DNA from: Oscillospiraceae bacterium
Lineage (GTDB): Bacteria > Bacillota > Clostridia > Oscillospirales > Acutalibacteraceae
Reading direction: 5' to 3'
Assembly: GCA_031280825.1 (NCBI GenBank)
Contig: JAITGE010000044.1
Coordinates: 1-37,557 of the forward strand
Length of the DNA: 37,557 nt
Position 1 is the first letter of the stretch. Every line of letters begins with the position of its first letter. Of the stretch, positions 23,709 to 32,686 are shown piece by piece. The translations under genes and the position numbers were made by a program. The notes beneath the pieces are model-generated. The model made no database searches. It saw only the letters and a list, made by a program, of their open reading frames with translations, and had not been told where the DNA came from.

Positions 23709-25979
23709 TTATTTTGCTTTTAGCAGATTTTTCTTTTTTGTCGGACGCACGATTAGGAACACCAGCAAGCCGAGAAGCAGCGCCGCCGGGATCAGCCACC
23801 AAGAGAAGCCGCCGCTCAGCAACAGGCTGATCTGGTAGACCACCAGTGAAACTACATAGGCGAGCAGCGTTTGATAGCCGATGGCGAACCAGAACCATTT
23901 GCGGTTGTTCATTTCGCGGCGAATTGCGCCGATGGCGGCAAAGCAAGGGGCGCACAGCAGATTGAACACGAGGAAGGAAAAGCCTGCCGCCGCGCTGAAG
24001 CCGGCTTGCAGATTCGCCCAAAGCCCGGCATCGTCTTCCGCGACTTCGCCGATGCCATAAAGGACGCCAAGCGTGCTGACGACGACTTCCTTGGCCACCA
24101 AGCCCAAGAAGGTTGCGGTCGAAGCCTGCCAAACACCCCAGCCCAACGGTTTGAATAGGAAGGCGATCGCGCTGCCGATCATTGCAATCAGGCTATCGTT
24201 CATATCCTCGACCGCGCCGAACCTGCCATCCGTGAAGCCGTAGCCCGAAGTGAACCAGACGAAAATCGTGGAGAGAAGGACGATGGTTCCGGCGCGCTTG
24301 ATGAAGCTCCAGCCACGCTCCCACATGCTGCGCAGCACGCCACTGGCTGTGGGCAAGTGATAGGCGGGCAGCTCCATCACGAAGGGCGCGACGTCGCCGG
24401 CAAACAGCTTGGTTTTCTTGAGCATAACGCCGGAGCAGATGATCGCCGCCATGCCGATGAAATACGCGCTGGGCGCGACCCACCACGCGCCGCCAAACAG
24501 CGCGCCGGCAATCATGGCGATGATGGGCAGCTTTGCCCCGCAGGGGATAAATGTGGTCGTCATGATCGTCATGCGGCGATCGCGCTCATTTTCGATGGTG
24601 CGGCTTGCCATCACGCCCGGCACACCGCAGCCCGTGCCAATTAATATCGGGATAAAGCTCTTGCCGCTTAAGCCGAAGCGGCGGAAGACGCGATCCAAAA
24701 TGAAGGCGATACGCGCCATATAGCCGCAGGCCTCCAAAATCGCAAGGAAGATGAACAGCACCAGCATCTGCGGCACAAAACCCAGCACCGCGCCCACGCC
24801 CGCGATCACACCGTTCAGCAGCAGACTCTTGAGCGTTGCGTTTGTGTGGATGGCGTCCAAACCCTTTTCGGCTAGCACCGGAATGCCGGGCACCCATACG
24901 CCGTAGCTTGCCGGATCAGGCTCTTCGGCTGTGAATTCCACACCCTGCTCCTCGGCTTCGGCGGCTCGGACTTCGTATTCTTCCACGGCGGCACTGTAGC
25001 TTGCGCCGCCGGTGAGGTGCCAGCCGTCGCCAAACGCGCCGTCGTTCGTCCAATCCGTCACCAGCGTGCCGACGGTTGTAACGGATACGAAATAAACGCA
25101 AAACATCACTACGGCAAAAATCGGCAGCGCCAAAAACCGATTGGTGACGATTTTATCAATCTTATCCGACAGGCTCAGCTTGCCCTTGTTCTTGATTTTT
25201 AAACAATCACGGATGATGGAATCAATATATGAATAGCGTTCGGCGGTGATGATGCTTTCGCTGTCGTCTTCCAGCTCCGTTTCGCGTTTTTTGATGTCTT
25301 TATCGATGTGTGCGCGCTGTTCCGCGGATATGCCCAGTCTTTCCGTTATTTTTGCGTCGCGTTCAAATAGCTTGATAGCGTACCAGCGCTGCTGCTCATC
25401 CGGCAAATCATGCAAAAGGGCTTCTTCAATGTGCGCAAGCGTGTGCTCCACACCGGCGCTGAAGCTGTGCTGCGGCACCGTTATCGCGCCGTTCGCCGCT
25501 TCGATTGCCGCTTGCGCCGCCGCCTCAATGCCCGTCGCCTTGAGCGCGGAAATTTCGACCACGCGGCAGCCCAGCTCCCTCGCAAGGCGAACGGTATCAA
25601 TCTTATCGCCGTTCTTGCGCACAACATCCATCATATTGACAGCGACGACCACCGGGATGCCCAGCTCTGTCAGCTGCGTGGTGAGGTACAGGTTGCGCTC
25701 CAGGTTTGCGCCGTCTACGATGTTTAAAATCGCGTTCGGTCGCTCGCTGATCAAATAGTTTCGCGCAATCACCTCTTCCAGCGTGTAGGGCGAAAGCGAA
25801 TAAATGCCGGGCAGATCAACCACGGTCACGCCCTTATCCGTCTTGAGCTTTCCCTCTTTCTTTTCGACCGTTACGCCCGGCCAGTTGCCGACAAATTGAT
25901 TTGAACCCGTGAGCGCGTTAAAGAGCGTGGTTTTGCCGCTGTTGGGGTTCCCTGCCAGCGCGATTTTCAGCGAAGCCAT
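23709..25979 (-). CDS. feoB: Ferrous iron transporter FeoB
   Basis: The 756-residue inner-membrane Fe(II) importer has an N-terminal G domain with G1 GNPNSGKTT (10-18), G3 DLPGIYSL, G4 NMMD and G5 SALKATG. A helical linker (to ~270) is followed by a membrane domain with the two Gate motifs (GTGCGVPGVMASRTIENERDRR and the later VFNLLCAPCFAAIGAIRRE) carrying conserved Cys. An acidic insert (about 325-375) separates the first helix from the rest. The start follows AGGAGG. It lies downstream of two feoA genes in one operon. Confidence 0.97.
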   Translation of the reverse strand: MASLKIALAGNPNSGKTTLFNALTGSNQFVGNWPGVTVEKKEGKLKTDKGVTVVDLPGIYSLSPYTLEEVIARNYLISERPNAILNIVDGANLERNLYLTTQLTELGIPVVVAVNMMDVVRKNGDKIDTVRLARELGCRVVEISALKATGIEAAAQAAIEAANGAITVPQHSFSAGVEHTLAHIEEALLHDLPDEQQRWYAIKLFERDAKITERLGISAEQRAHIDKDIKKRETELEDDSESIITAERYSYIDSIIRDCLKIKNKGKLSLSDKIDKIVTNRFLALPIFAVVMFCVYFVSVTTVGTLVTDWTNDGAFGDGWHLTGGASYSAAVEEYEVRAAEAEEQGVEFTAEEPDPASYGVWVPGIPVLAEKGLDAIHTNATLKSLLLNGVIAGVGAVLGFVPQMLVLFIFLAILEACGYMARIAFILDRVFRRFGLSGKSFIPILIGTGCGVPGVMASRTIENERDRRMTIMTTTFIPCGAKLPIIAMIAGALFGGAWWVAPSAYFIGMAAIICSGVMLKKTKLFAGDVAPFVMELPAYHLPTASGVLRSMWERGWSFIKRAGTIVLLSTIFVWFTSGYGFTDGRFGAVEDMNDSLIAMIGSAIAFLFKPLGWGVWQASTATFLGLVAKEVVVSTLGVLYGIGEVAEDDAGLWANLQAGFSAAAGFSFLVFNLLCAPCFAAIGAIRREMNNRKWFWFAIGYQTLLAYVVSLVVYQISLLLSGGFSWWLIPAALLLGLLVFLIVRPTKKKNLLKAK

Positions 25980-26015
25980 CTTCTTCCTCCTTGCGTTTGT
26001 TTAAGCTAACCGTAT

Positions 26016-26053
26016 GCCCGAATACCGCCAAAGTGCCCGAATACCGCCAAAGT
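26016..26053. repeat. Tandem duplication of 19 bases between feoA and feoB
   Basis: GCCCGAATACCGCCAAAGT occurs twice head to tail (26016-26034 and 26035-26053), perfectly. It fills much of the 105-base gap between feoA and feoB. It looks like a recent slippage duplication; a regulatory role is not evident. Confidence 0.9.
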
Positions 26054-26084
26054 GCCGCGGAAACAGAGGCGGTGTGTGTTCGCG

Positions 26085-26318
26085 TTAAGCCCTCTCGTCT
26101 TCCAGTTCGATGATTGCAGCGTCTTCCTTGCGCAACGAAAGCTCATAGCCCCGCACCGTGATTTCGATCGGGTCGCCCAGCGGCGCGATTTTACGCACTG
26201 TGATTTCCACACCCTTGGTGATGCCCATGTCCATGATTCTGCGTTTGAGCGCGCCCTCGCCGCCCAAACGCCGCACGCGTACCGTGCTGCCCGGTTTGAT
26301 TTCCTTTAGCGTTGCCAT
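26085..26318 (-). CDS. feoA: FeoA domain protein
   Basis: This 77-residue SH3-like protein begins MATLKEIKPGSTVRVRRLGGEGALKRRIMDMGI, then KIAPLGDPIEITVRGYELSLRKEDAAII, the classic FeoA pattern. It works with FeoB in Fe(II) uptake at the cytoplasmic face. It follows a GGAGGAG site, 15 bases after the other FeoA gene. Confidence 0.95.
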   Translation of the reverse strand: MATLKEIKPGSTVRVRRLGGEGALKRRIMDMGITKGVEITVRKIAPLGDPIEITVRGYELSLRKEDAAIIELEDERA

Positions 26319-26333
26319 GGATAGCTCCTCCTG

Positions 26334-26546
26334 TTATATCATGATTTTTTGCGCCATTTCGCGGCTGATCGCTATGCGGGATTCGCGCACGGATACAATC
26401 ACGTTGCCGCCGTTCTGCGTCACAACCGTCACCGGACAACCCGGCACAAAGCCAAGATTTTCAAGGAATTGCCGCGTTTCCGCCAGCCCGCCTACCTTCT
26501 TAATAGCGTTTTGTTCGCCCGCCTTCGCCAGTGTCAAAGGTGTCAT
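26334..26546 (-). CDS. Second FeoA-family protein
   Basis: The 70-residue product starts MTPLTLAKAGEQNAIKKVGGLAETRQFLENLGFVPG and ends RESRIAISREMAQKIMI, a divergent FeoA domain. I chose ATG 26546 (after GGGAG) over the in-frame GTG two codons earlier. Paired FeoA genes ahead of feoB are common in Clostridia. The two copies differ strongly, so they probably have distinct roles. It is the first gene of the operon. Confidence 0.93.
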   Translation of the reverse strand: MTPLTLAKAGEQNAIKKVGGLAETRQFLENLGFVPGCPVTVVTQNGGNVIVSVRESRIAISREMAQKIMI

Positions 26547-26578
26547 AGGCACACTCCCTTCCGCTCTGCAGTCCTTTG

Positions 26579-26594
26579 GTTAGGCGAATCTAAC
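26579..26594 (-). promoter_or_regulatory. Possible iron-regulator dyad in the feo leader
   Basis: GTTAG (26579-26583) and CTAAC (26590-26594) are inverted around six bases, starting about 8 bases downstream of the feo -10. The TTAG...CTAA layout recalls DtxR/IdeR-family sites, fitting iron control, but the arms are short. Confidence 0.35.
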
Positions 26595-26601
26595 TGATGC
26601 T

Positions 26602-26630
26602 AGTATAGCAGGGGAGAATAGGATTGTCAA
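26602..26630 (-). promoter_or_regulatory. Promoter of the feo operon
   Basis: Minus-strand TTGACA (26625-26630) and TATACT (26602-26607) are 17 bases apart: a near-consensus promoter 56 bases before the first feoA start. Confidence 0.75.
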
Positions 26631-26779
26631 TCTTTTTTTTGACGCGGAAGCGGACATGCGCATCGAGGCTTCCATTATAGCAATGAGAACAAGTTCTAAA
26701 TTTTTCTATAAACCTTTTCTTCCGATTTCTGTCAGTCGCCCAGTCGCCGTAAAAACGCGAAAATATTCGTGTTACGCTC

Positions 26780-26808
26780 TTGAACATCCCACGCGTTTAT
26801 GGTATGAT
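26780..26808 (+). promoter_or_regulatory. Promoter of the glycogen operon
   Basis: TTGAAC (26780-26785) and TATGAT (26803-26808) are 17 bases apart, 32 bases before the glgB ATG. Confidence 0.65.
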
Positions 26809-26839
26809 GGTGCTATAGACGCGGAAGGAGGTGACTGCT

Positions 26840-28732
26840 ATGCAGGATCTTGCGCTGCCGCTGTACCTGTTTCACCAGGGCAGTAATGCGCGGGCTTACC
26901 GCTTGCTGGGGGCGCATCGTCTGCCGGACGGCAGCGGCGCGGTATTTCGCTGCTGGGCACCGCACGCCAAGGCGGTCAGTGTCGTGGGGGATTTTAACGA
27001 CTGGGATCGCAAAGCAAACCCGATGCAGCGCCAAAGCGCCGAAGGCGTTTGGGTGGCTGAGGTGCCGGAAATCCAGCCCTTTGCGGCATACAAATTCTGC
27101 GTGACCGGCAGCGACGGCAAGCAAATGCTCAAGGATGATCCCTACGCCTTCCACGCCGAATCCGCGCCGGGAACCGCCTCGAAATACTACCCGCTGGAGG
27201 ATTGCTACAACTGGCAGGACAGCGCTTGGATGGAACGGCGGGCACAGGGACAGCTTTGCGCCTCGCCCGTGAACATTTACGAGGTGCATCTTGGCTCTTG
27301 GCGCCGCTACCCCGACGGCGAACCGTTTTCCTACGCGAAGCTGGCAGAAGAGCTTATCCCCTACGCCGCCGAAATGGGCTACACGCACCTGGAGTTGATG
27401 CCCATAACAGAATACCCCTTTGACGGTTCGTGGGGCTACCAGGTAACAGGCTATTTTGCCGCAACCTCGCGTTATGGCGAGCCAAAGGATCTCATGCGCT
27501 TCATCGATTGCGCCCACGCGGCGGGTCTGGGCGTTATTTTGGATTGGGTGCCCGCGCACTTTCCAAAAGACACGCACGGCTTGGCGCGGTTTGACGGCGA
27601 ACCGCTCTATGAGCACAAAGACCCGCTGCGCGGAGAGCATAAGCAGTGGGGGACGCTGGTGTTCGATTACGGTCGCCCGGAGGTGTGCTCTTTCCTCATC
27701 TCCAGCGCGGCGTTTTGGCTGGAGCAATACCATGCCGACGGTCTGCGTGTGGATGCCGTAGCCTCCATGCTTTATTTGGATTACGGGCGCGAACGCGGTG
27801 AATGGTCGCCCAACAGGTACGGCGGCAAGGAAAATCTGGAAGCTGTGGAATTCCTGCGCAAGCTGAACCAATCGATTCTGACAGATTTCCCGGGCATCAT
27901 GATGGCAGCGGAGGAAAGCACAGCCTGGCCCATGGTCACCAAGCCTCCGGAATTGGGCGGGCTGGGGTTCAACTTCAAATGGAACATGGGCTGGATGAAC
28001 GATTGCCTGCGTTATTTTTCAATGGACGGCATTTTTCGCAGGGATAACCACAGTTGCCTGACCTTTTCGCTCTGCTACGCGTTTTCTGAGAATTATATTT
28101 TGCCCCTGAGCCACGACGAGGTCGTGCACGGAAAGGCTTCGCTCATCGGCAAAATGCCGGGGGATTACCCGGCGAAGTTCGCGGGCTTGCGGGCGTTCTT
28201 CGGCTATATGATGGCGCACCCGGGCAAAAAGCTGCTCTTTATGGGGCAGGAATTCGGGCAGTTCATTGAATGGGATTACACCAGGGAGTTGGACTGGCTG
28301 CTTCTGGAATATGACGCGCACAAGCAAATGCAGGCATACGTGCGTGCGTTGAATCATTTTTATAAAGAGAACGCGCCGCTTTGGAAAATTGAGGACAGCT
28401 GGACCGGCTTTGCGTGGATCGCCGGGGACGACAGCGTGAATTCCGTCATCGCTTTCCGCCGCATGGATAACTGCGGGCACGAGCTGCTCTGCGTGTGCAA
28501 TTTCACACCCGTTGCGCGGCAAAGGTATGCCGTCGGCGCACCGGAGAGCGGACGGTACCGCATCGTTTTCAGCTCTGATGAAGCTGCCTTTGGGGGCGGC
28601 GGCACAGCTGCAGGCGAGGTTCGCAAAACCACCCAAAAGCCCCTGCACGGCTGCGCGCAAAGTCTGGAGCTTGACCTGCCGGGGCTAAGCGTTTTGTTTT
28701 TAGCAAGAGATAGCGGCGGTGGCAATAACTAG
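26840..28732 (+). CDS. glgB: 1,4-alpha-glucan branching enzyme
   Basis: The 630-residue GH13 enzyme makes alpha-1,6 branches in glycogen. It has an N-terminal CBM48 domain (about 20-120, VFRCWAPHAKAVSVVGDFNDW). The barrel follows with NIYEVHLGSWRR, nucleophile D305 in GLRVDAVASMLYLDYGR, acid/base E358 in MMAAEEST, and D426 in LPLSHDEVVHGK. A C-terminal beta domain ends the protein. The ATG at 26840 follows AAGGAGGTGACTGCT; an in-frame GTG at 26831 overlaps that site. First gene of glgBCDA. Confidence 0.96.
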   Translation: MQDLALPLYLFHQGSNARAYRLLGAHRLPDGSGAVFRCWAPHAKAVSVVGDFNDWDRKANPMQRQSAEGVWVAEVPEIQPFAAYKFCVTGSDGKQMLKDDPYAFHAESAPGTASKYYPLEDCYNWQDSAWMERRAQGQLCASPVNIYEVHLGSWRRYPDGEPFSYAKLAEELIPYAAEMGYTHLELMPITEYPFDGSWGYQVTGYFAATSRYGEPKDLMRFIDCAHAAGLGVILDWVPAHFPKDTHGLARFDGEPLYEHKDPLRGEHKQWGTLVFDYGRPEVCSFLISSAAFWLEQYHADGLRVDAVASMLYLDYGRERGEWSPNRYGGKENLEAVEFLRKLNQSILTDFPGIMMAAEESTAWPMVTKPPELGGLGFNFKWNMGWMNDCLRYFSMDGIFRRDNHSCLTFSLCYAFSENYILPLSHDEVVHGKASLIGKMPGDYPAKFAGLRAFFGYMMAHPGKKLLFMGQEFGQFIEWDYTRELDWLLLEYDAHKQMQAYVRALNHFYKENAPLWKIEDSWTGFAWIAGDDSVNSVIAFRRMDNCGHELLCVCNFTPVARQRYAVGAPESGRYRIVFSSDEAAFGGGGTAAGEVRKTTQKPLHGCAQSLELDLPGLSVLFLARDSGGGNN

Positions 28733-28775
28733 CTCCGCCGTCTGCCACTAAAATCCAGATTCGGAGGGCGACTGT

Positions 28776-29987
28776 ATGCAAAAACAGGAATGTATTGCCA
28801 TGCTCCTCGCGGGGGGGCAAGGGAGCCGTCTGGGGGTGCTGACCAAATATTTGGCAAAGCCTGCCGTTCCCTATGGCGGCAAATACCGAATCATCGATTT
28901 CCCTTTGAGCAACTGCGTTAACTCCGGCATCAACACCGTCGGCGTGCTGACGCAGTACCAGCCCCTGGAACTGACCGATTACATCGGCAACGGGCAGCCT
29001 TGGGATCTGGACCGCGCCAGCGGCGGCGTTCACGTGCTTTCGCCCTACCAGCAAATCAAAGGCAGCCAATGGTATAAAGGCACGGCAAACGCAATCTACC
29101 AAAACATCCATTTTATTGACCGTTATGCGCCGGAATACGTACTGATCCTTTCCGGCGACCACATCTATAAAATGGATTACGCCGCCATGCTGGATTTCCA
29201 CAAAGCAAAGGACGCCGCCTGTACCATCGCGATGCTGGAGGTTCCATGGGAGGAGGCGAGTCGCTTTGGGCTGATGCACACGGGAGCGGACGGACGCATC
29301 ACCGCTTTTGAGGAAAAGCCGAAAAACCCCAAGAGCAATCAGGCTTCCATGGGCGTTTATGTTTTTACCTGGGCAAAGCTGCGCGCATATTTAATCGCGG
29401 ATGAAGCGCGCACGGATTCCTCCAATGATTTCGGCAACGACGTCATCCCCGCCATGCACACCGCCGGTGAAGGCATGTTCGCCTTCCCCTTTGAAGGCTA
29501 CTGGAAGGACGTCGGCACAATCGAAAGTCTGTGGGAGGCGAACCTGGATTTACTCAATCCCAAGGTGGATCTGGATTTAAGCGACCCGGATTGGAAGATC
29601 TACTCACGCAACCCGGCTTCGCCTCCGCAGTTTGTGGCGGCAGGTGCGTCGGTGCAGGACGCAATGGTCTCCGCCGGCTGCACCATCGAGGGAACGGTAG
29701 ATTTTTCCATCCTTTTCCCGCAAGTAACGGTAGAAGAGGACGCACTGGTGCGCGATTCTATCCTCATGCCCGGCGTAACAGTGAAAAGGGGCGCAAAGGT
29801 GCAATACGCCATCGTTGCCGAAAACGCGGTGATTGACGAAAATGCCGCCGTCGGTGCGCGCCCGGAGGATTTTGAAAGTCCCGACGGCTGGGGCATCACG
29901 GTGGTCGGCTCAGGGCTGCGCGTTGGCTGCGGCGCGGTGATTGCTCCCAGCGCAATGCTGGAGTACGATGTGGAAGGCGGTGAATAA
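28776..29987 (+). CDS. glgC: Glucose-1-phosphate adenylyltransferase, catalytic subunit
   Basis: The 403-residue enzyme makes ADP-glucose from ATP and glucose-1-phosphate, the committed step of glycogen synthesis. The nucleotidyltransferase domain has [36 protein letters not shown], the metal-site [10 protein letters not shown] and the sugar-phosphate-binding [12 protein letters not shown] left-handed beta-helix follows (from ~290). It lies 43 bases after glgB and 2 bases before glgD. In Clostridia GlgC pairs with the non-catalytic GlgD. Confidence 0.96.
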   Translation: MQKQECIAMLLAGGQGSRLGVLTKYLAKPAVPYGGKYRIIDFPLSNCVNSGINTVGVLTQYQPLELTDYIGNGQPWDLDRASGGVHVLSPYQQIKGSQWYKGTANAIYQNIHFIDRYAPEYVLILSGDHIYKMDYAAMLDFHKAKDAACTIAMLEVPWEEASRFGLMHTGADGRITAFEEKPKNPKSNQASMGVYVFTWAKLRAYLIADEARTDSSNDFGNDVIPAMHTAGEGMFAFPFEGYWKDVGTIESLWEANLDLLNPKVDLDLSDPDWKIYSRNPASPPQFVAAGASVQDAMVSAGCTIEGTVDFSILFPQVTVEEDALVRDSILMPGVTVKRGAKVQYAIVAENAVIDENAAVGARPEDFESPDGWGITVVGSGLRVGCGAVIAPSAMLEYDVEGGE

Positions 29988-29989
29988 AC

Positions 29990-31102
29990 ATGCGTGTGAA
30001 CAATATCTTGGGCATCCTTTTTTCAAATTCCTACGATGAAGCCCTGCCGGAAATCACAAATATGCGCACCATGGGATCCGTTCCTTTTGCCGGGCGCTAC
30101 CGTATGATTGACTTCCCGCTTTCGGGCATGGTCAATTGCGGCATCACCAAGGTAGGGGTCATCACCAAGAGCAACTACCGCTCGCTGATGGATCACCTGG
30201 CGCAGGGCCGCCCGTGGGATCTTGCCCGCAAGCACGAGGGCATGGTGCTGCTGCCGCCGTTTTCCAGCGGCGGCGTCGCGGGCAACCAGACCCGCATGGA
30301 GGGGCTTTGCGGCGCGTTAGAGTTTTTGAAGAATTCCCGCGAAGAATTCGTTGTTATGAGCGATTGCCACGTCGTCGGCAATTTAGATTACCGCGCGCTG
30401 CTTGAAGCGCACGCCGCCAGCGGCGCGGATATCACCCTGGCAGCCAAACGCGGCACCGCGCCGAAGCTGGATTGCATGCGGCTCAAAACAGACGACGCCA
30501 TGCGCGTGCGGGAGATCGCCATGAGCCATGACGCGGCGGCGAACTGCTTGTATTCCCTCAACACCTTCGTGCTGCGCAAGGCGCTGCTGGAACGTCTTCT
30601 GCAAGACGCAATGAACCTTGGGCGCGGCGATTTTGAGCGCGATCTGCTGCAGGCCAACGTGCAGTCGCTGCGCATCCACGCGGTGGAAATCCCGGATTTC
30701 GTACGGCTGATTGATTCCCTGCAGGGCTATTACGACGCTTCCATGGCGCTGCTGGAGGCGGAGAACCGCCACGCGCTTTTTGACGCTCGCCGCCCCATTT
30801 TAACCAAGGTGCAGGACGATATGCCCACAATTTACGGCTTGCGCTCCAGGGTGAAGAATTGCCTGGTCACAGACGGCTGCCAGCTGGAGGGCGAAGCGGA
30901 GCACTGTATCCTCTCGCGCGGGGTGCGCATAGAAGCGGGCGCCGTGGTGCGCAGCTGTATTCTGATGCAAGGTACATATGTGGGCGCCGGCGTGCGACTG
31001 GAAAATGTGATCACTGATAAGGCCGTGACGGTGAAGCCCGGAAAGACCCTGGTCAGTGCGGAAAATTATCCGATCTATCTTGGAAAGAAAATCGTGGTGT
31101 AA
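29990..31102 (+). CDS. glgD: GlgD, partner subunit of ADP-glucose pyrophosphorylase
   Basis: The 370-residue GlgC paralogue starts MRVNNILGILFSNSYDEALPEITNMRTMGSVPFAGRYRMIDFPLSGMVN. It lacks the LAGGxGxRL nucleotide loop and the GDH metal motif (here MSDCHVVGNLDY), as expected for the regulatory GlgD subunit. The C-terminal beta-helix is present (SRVKNCLVTDGCQLEGEAEHCILSRGV). Spacing from glgC is two bases, so the subunits are co-translated. Confidence 0.95.
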   Translation: MRVNNILGILFSNSYDEALPEITNMRTMGSVPFAGRYRMIDFPLSGMVNCGITKVGVITKSNYRSLMDHLAQGRPWDLARKHEGMVLLPPFSSGGVAGNQTRMEGLCGALEFLKNSREEFVVMSDCHVVGNLDYRALLEAHAASGADITLAAKRGTAPKLDCMRLKTDDAMRVREIAMSHDAAANCLYSLNTFVLRKALLERLLQDAMNLGRGDFERDLLQANVQSLRIHAVEIPDFVRLIDSLQGYYDASMALLEAENRHALFDARRPILTKVQDDMPTIYGLRSRVKNCLVTDGCQLEGEAEHCILSRGVRIEAGAVVRSCILMQGTYVGAGVRLENVITDKAVTVKPGKTLVSAENYPIYLGKKIVV

Positions 31103-31107
31103 AATTT

Positions 31108-31185
31108 ATGATACCGAAGATCGTGCATGATTGCCGGTTCGGCGGCGAGCAGTCGCGTTGCATGTGCTGCTGCAGCAACTCGTGA
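31108..31185 (+). pseudogene. 25-codon frame resembling a glycosyltransferase N-terminus
   Basis: A short frame in the 146-base glgD-glgA gap reads MIPKIVHDCRFGGEQSRCMCCCSNS then stops. The opening resembles the MIPKIIHYCWFGG start of GT32-type (capsular/OCH1-like) glycosyltransferases. There is no ribosome site. It is either a degraded remnant or a chance match; the run of Cys is not GT32-like. Confidence 0.25.
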
Positions 31186-31248
31186 TATTACCCGTGGCAC
31201 ATCGCCAAACATGTGCTGCGGCGAAGACAGTAAAAGGAGGGCGATGAT

Positions 31249-32682
31249 ATGAAGGTTCTGTATGCCGCCAGCGAGGCTTTGCCGTTCAAGGCCAGCGGCG
31301 GGCTGGCGGAGGTTGCGGGTTCTCTTCCCCCCGCGCTGCGCAAGCGCTTGATCGGCGCGCGGGTCGTTCTGCCGCTCTATGACGCCATTGCCTCGGAGCT
31401 GCGCGAAGCCATGCGCTTTTTAGGGCATATCGTCGTCCCGGTGGCGTGGCGCAGGCAATATTGCGGCATTTTTGAAGCCAAGGCAAACGGTGTGGTTTAT
31501 TATTTGCTGGATAATCAGTATTACTTCAAGCGCGGCAAGCAGATTTACGGTTATTACGATGATGCGGAGCGCTTCGCGTTCTTCAGCCGCGCGGTGCTTG
31601 AAATTTTGCCGCATCTGGATGGCTGGAAGCCCGATATTCTGCATTGCAACGACTGGCAAACGGCGCTGACCCCGGTCTTTCAAACGGCGTTTTACGCCAA
31701 AACAGATTTCTATCGGGGCATTAAAACGGTGTTCACCATCCACAACATCGAATACCAGGGCAAATATGGCATGGAAATTCTGGAGGATGTTTTTGGGCTG
31801 GGCGGGCAGTGCCGATCGCTTGTAGAGCATGACGGCTGCGTTAATTTGATGAAGGGCGGCATTGAATGCGCTGACGCGGTGACGACCGTCAGCCCGACCT
31901 ATGCCGAACAGCTTCTTGATCCATGGTATAGCCATGGGCTGGATTCCATCCTGCAACGGCGGCAGTATAAGCTCAGCGGGATTTTGAACGGCATTGATAC
32001 CGAAGGCTACGACCCTGCGGAGGATGCAGCCATCGCCGCGCCGTTCAGCACGGAAAATTTGGCGGGCAAAGAGATCAACAAAAAAGAGCTGCAGCGACTC
32101 TTTGGGTTAGAAGAAGCGCCGCGCAAGCCCCTGTTTGGCATCGTCAGCCGCCTTGTCGAGCACAAGGGGTTGCGCTTGCTCAAGGAACGGCTGGGGTGTC
32201 TGCTCGAAAATTCCGAAGCACAGCTGGCAGTGCTTGGCACGGGTGAATGGCAATATGAAGAATTCTTTCGGCAGCTGGCGGCGTCATATCCCGGGCGCGT
32301 GGGCGTGAAGATCGATTTTATCCCCGCTCTCTCGCGGCAAATTTACGCGGGCGCGGATCTCTTCCTCATGCCTTCAAAAAGCGAACCGTGCGGGCTTTCG
32401 CAAATGATCGCCCTGCGCTACGGTTGCATCCCTATTGTGCGCGAAACCGGCGGCTTAAAGGATTCGGTGTTGGACAGCGGCACGGGCGGTGGCAATGGCT
32501 TCACCTTTGCGGAATATGACGCCGACGCGCTTTTGCACACAATGTTCCGTGCGGCGGAGGGCTATAAAAACGACGCAGGCTGGCGACAGCTGATGCTGCG
32601 CGCCATGGAATGCGATAACAGCTGGGGCAAGAGCGCGAACGCATACATCCGGCTCTATAAAAATCTGCTGGGAGGCGCATGA
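31249..32682 (+). CDS. glgA: Glycogen synthase (ADP-glucose)
   Basis: The 477-residue GT5 enzyme extends alpha-1,4-glucan chains from ADP-glucose. It starts MKVLYAASEALPFKASGGLAEVAGSLPPAL, with the Lys-x-x-Gly-Gly ADP-glucose loop at 14-18. It continues with HCNDWQTALTP, FTIHNIEYQGKYG, SGILNGIDTEGYDP, and the C-lobe FLMPSKSEPCGLSQMIALRYGCIPIVRETGGLKDSV containing the conserved catalytic Glu. The start follows AAAGGAGGGCGATGAT. It is the fourth gene of glgBCDA. Confidence 0.96.
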   Translation: MKVLYAASEALPFKASGGLAEVAGSLPPALRKRLIGARVVLPLYDAIASELREAMRFLGHIVVPVAWRRQYCGIFEAKANGVVYYLLDNQYYFKRGKQIYGYYDDAERFAFFSRAVLEILPHLDGWKPDILHCNDWQTALTPVFQTAFYAKTDFYRGIKTVFTIHNIEYQGKYGMEILEDVFGLGGQCRSLVEHDGCVNLMKGGIECADAVTTVSPTYAEQLLDPWYSHGLDSILQRRQYKLSGILNGIDTEGYDPAEDAAIAAPFSTENLAGKEINKKELQRLFGLEEAPRKPLFGIVSRLVEHKGLRLLKERLGCLLENSEAQLAVLGTGEWQYEEFFRQLAASYPGRVGVKIDFIPALSRQIYAGADLFLMPSKSEPCGLSQMIALRYGCIPIVRETGGLKDSVLDSGTGGGNGFTFAEYDADALLHTMFRAAEGYKNDAGWRQLMLRAMECDNSWGKSANAYIRLYKNLLGGA

Positions 32683-32686
32683 CCGC

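Noticed and set aside
23536-24132. 198-codon frame overlapping feoB and the Cys-rich gene
   Set aside because: It is rich in Arg and Trp with no domain, and both overlapped genes are strongly supported in another frame.
26813-27871. 352-codon minus-strand open frame opposite glgB
   Set aside because: It mirrors the GlgB coding sequence and covers its promoter; composition is not protein-like.
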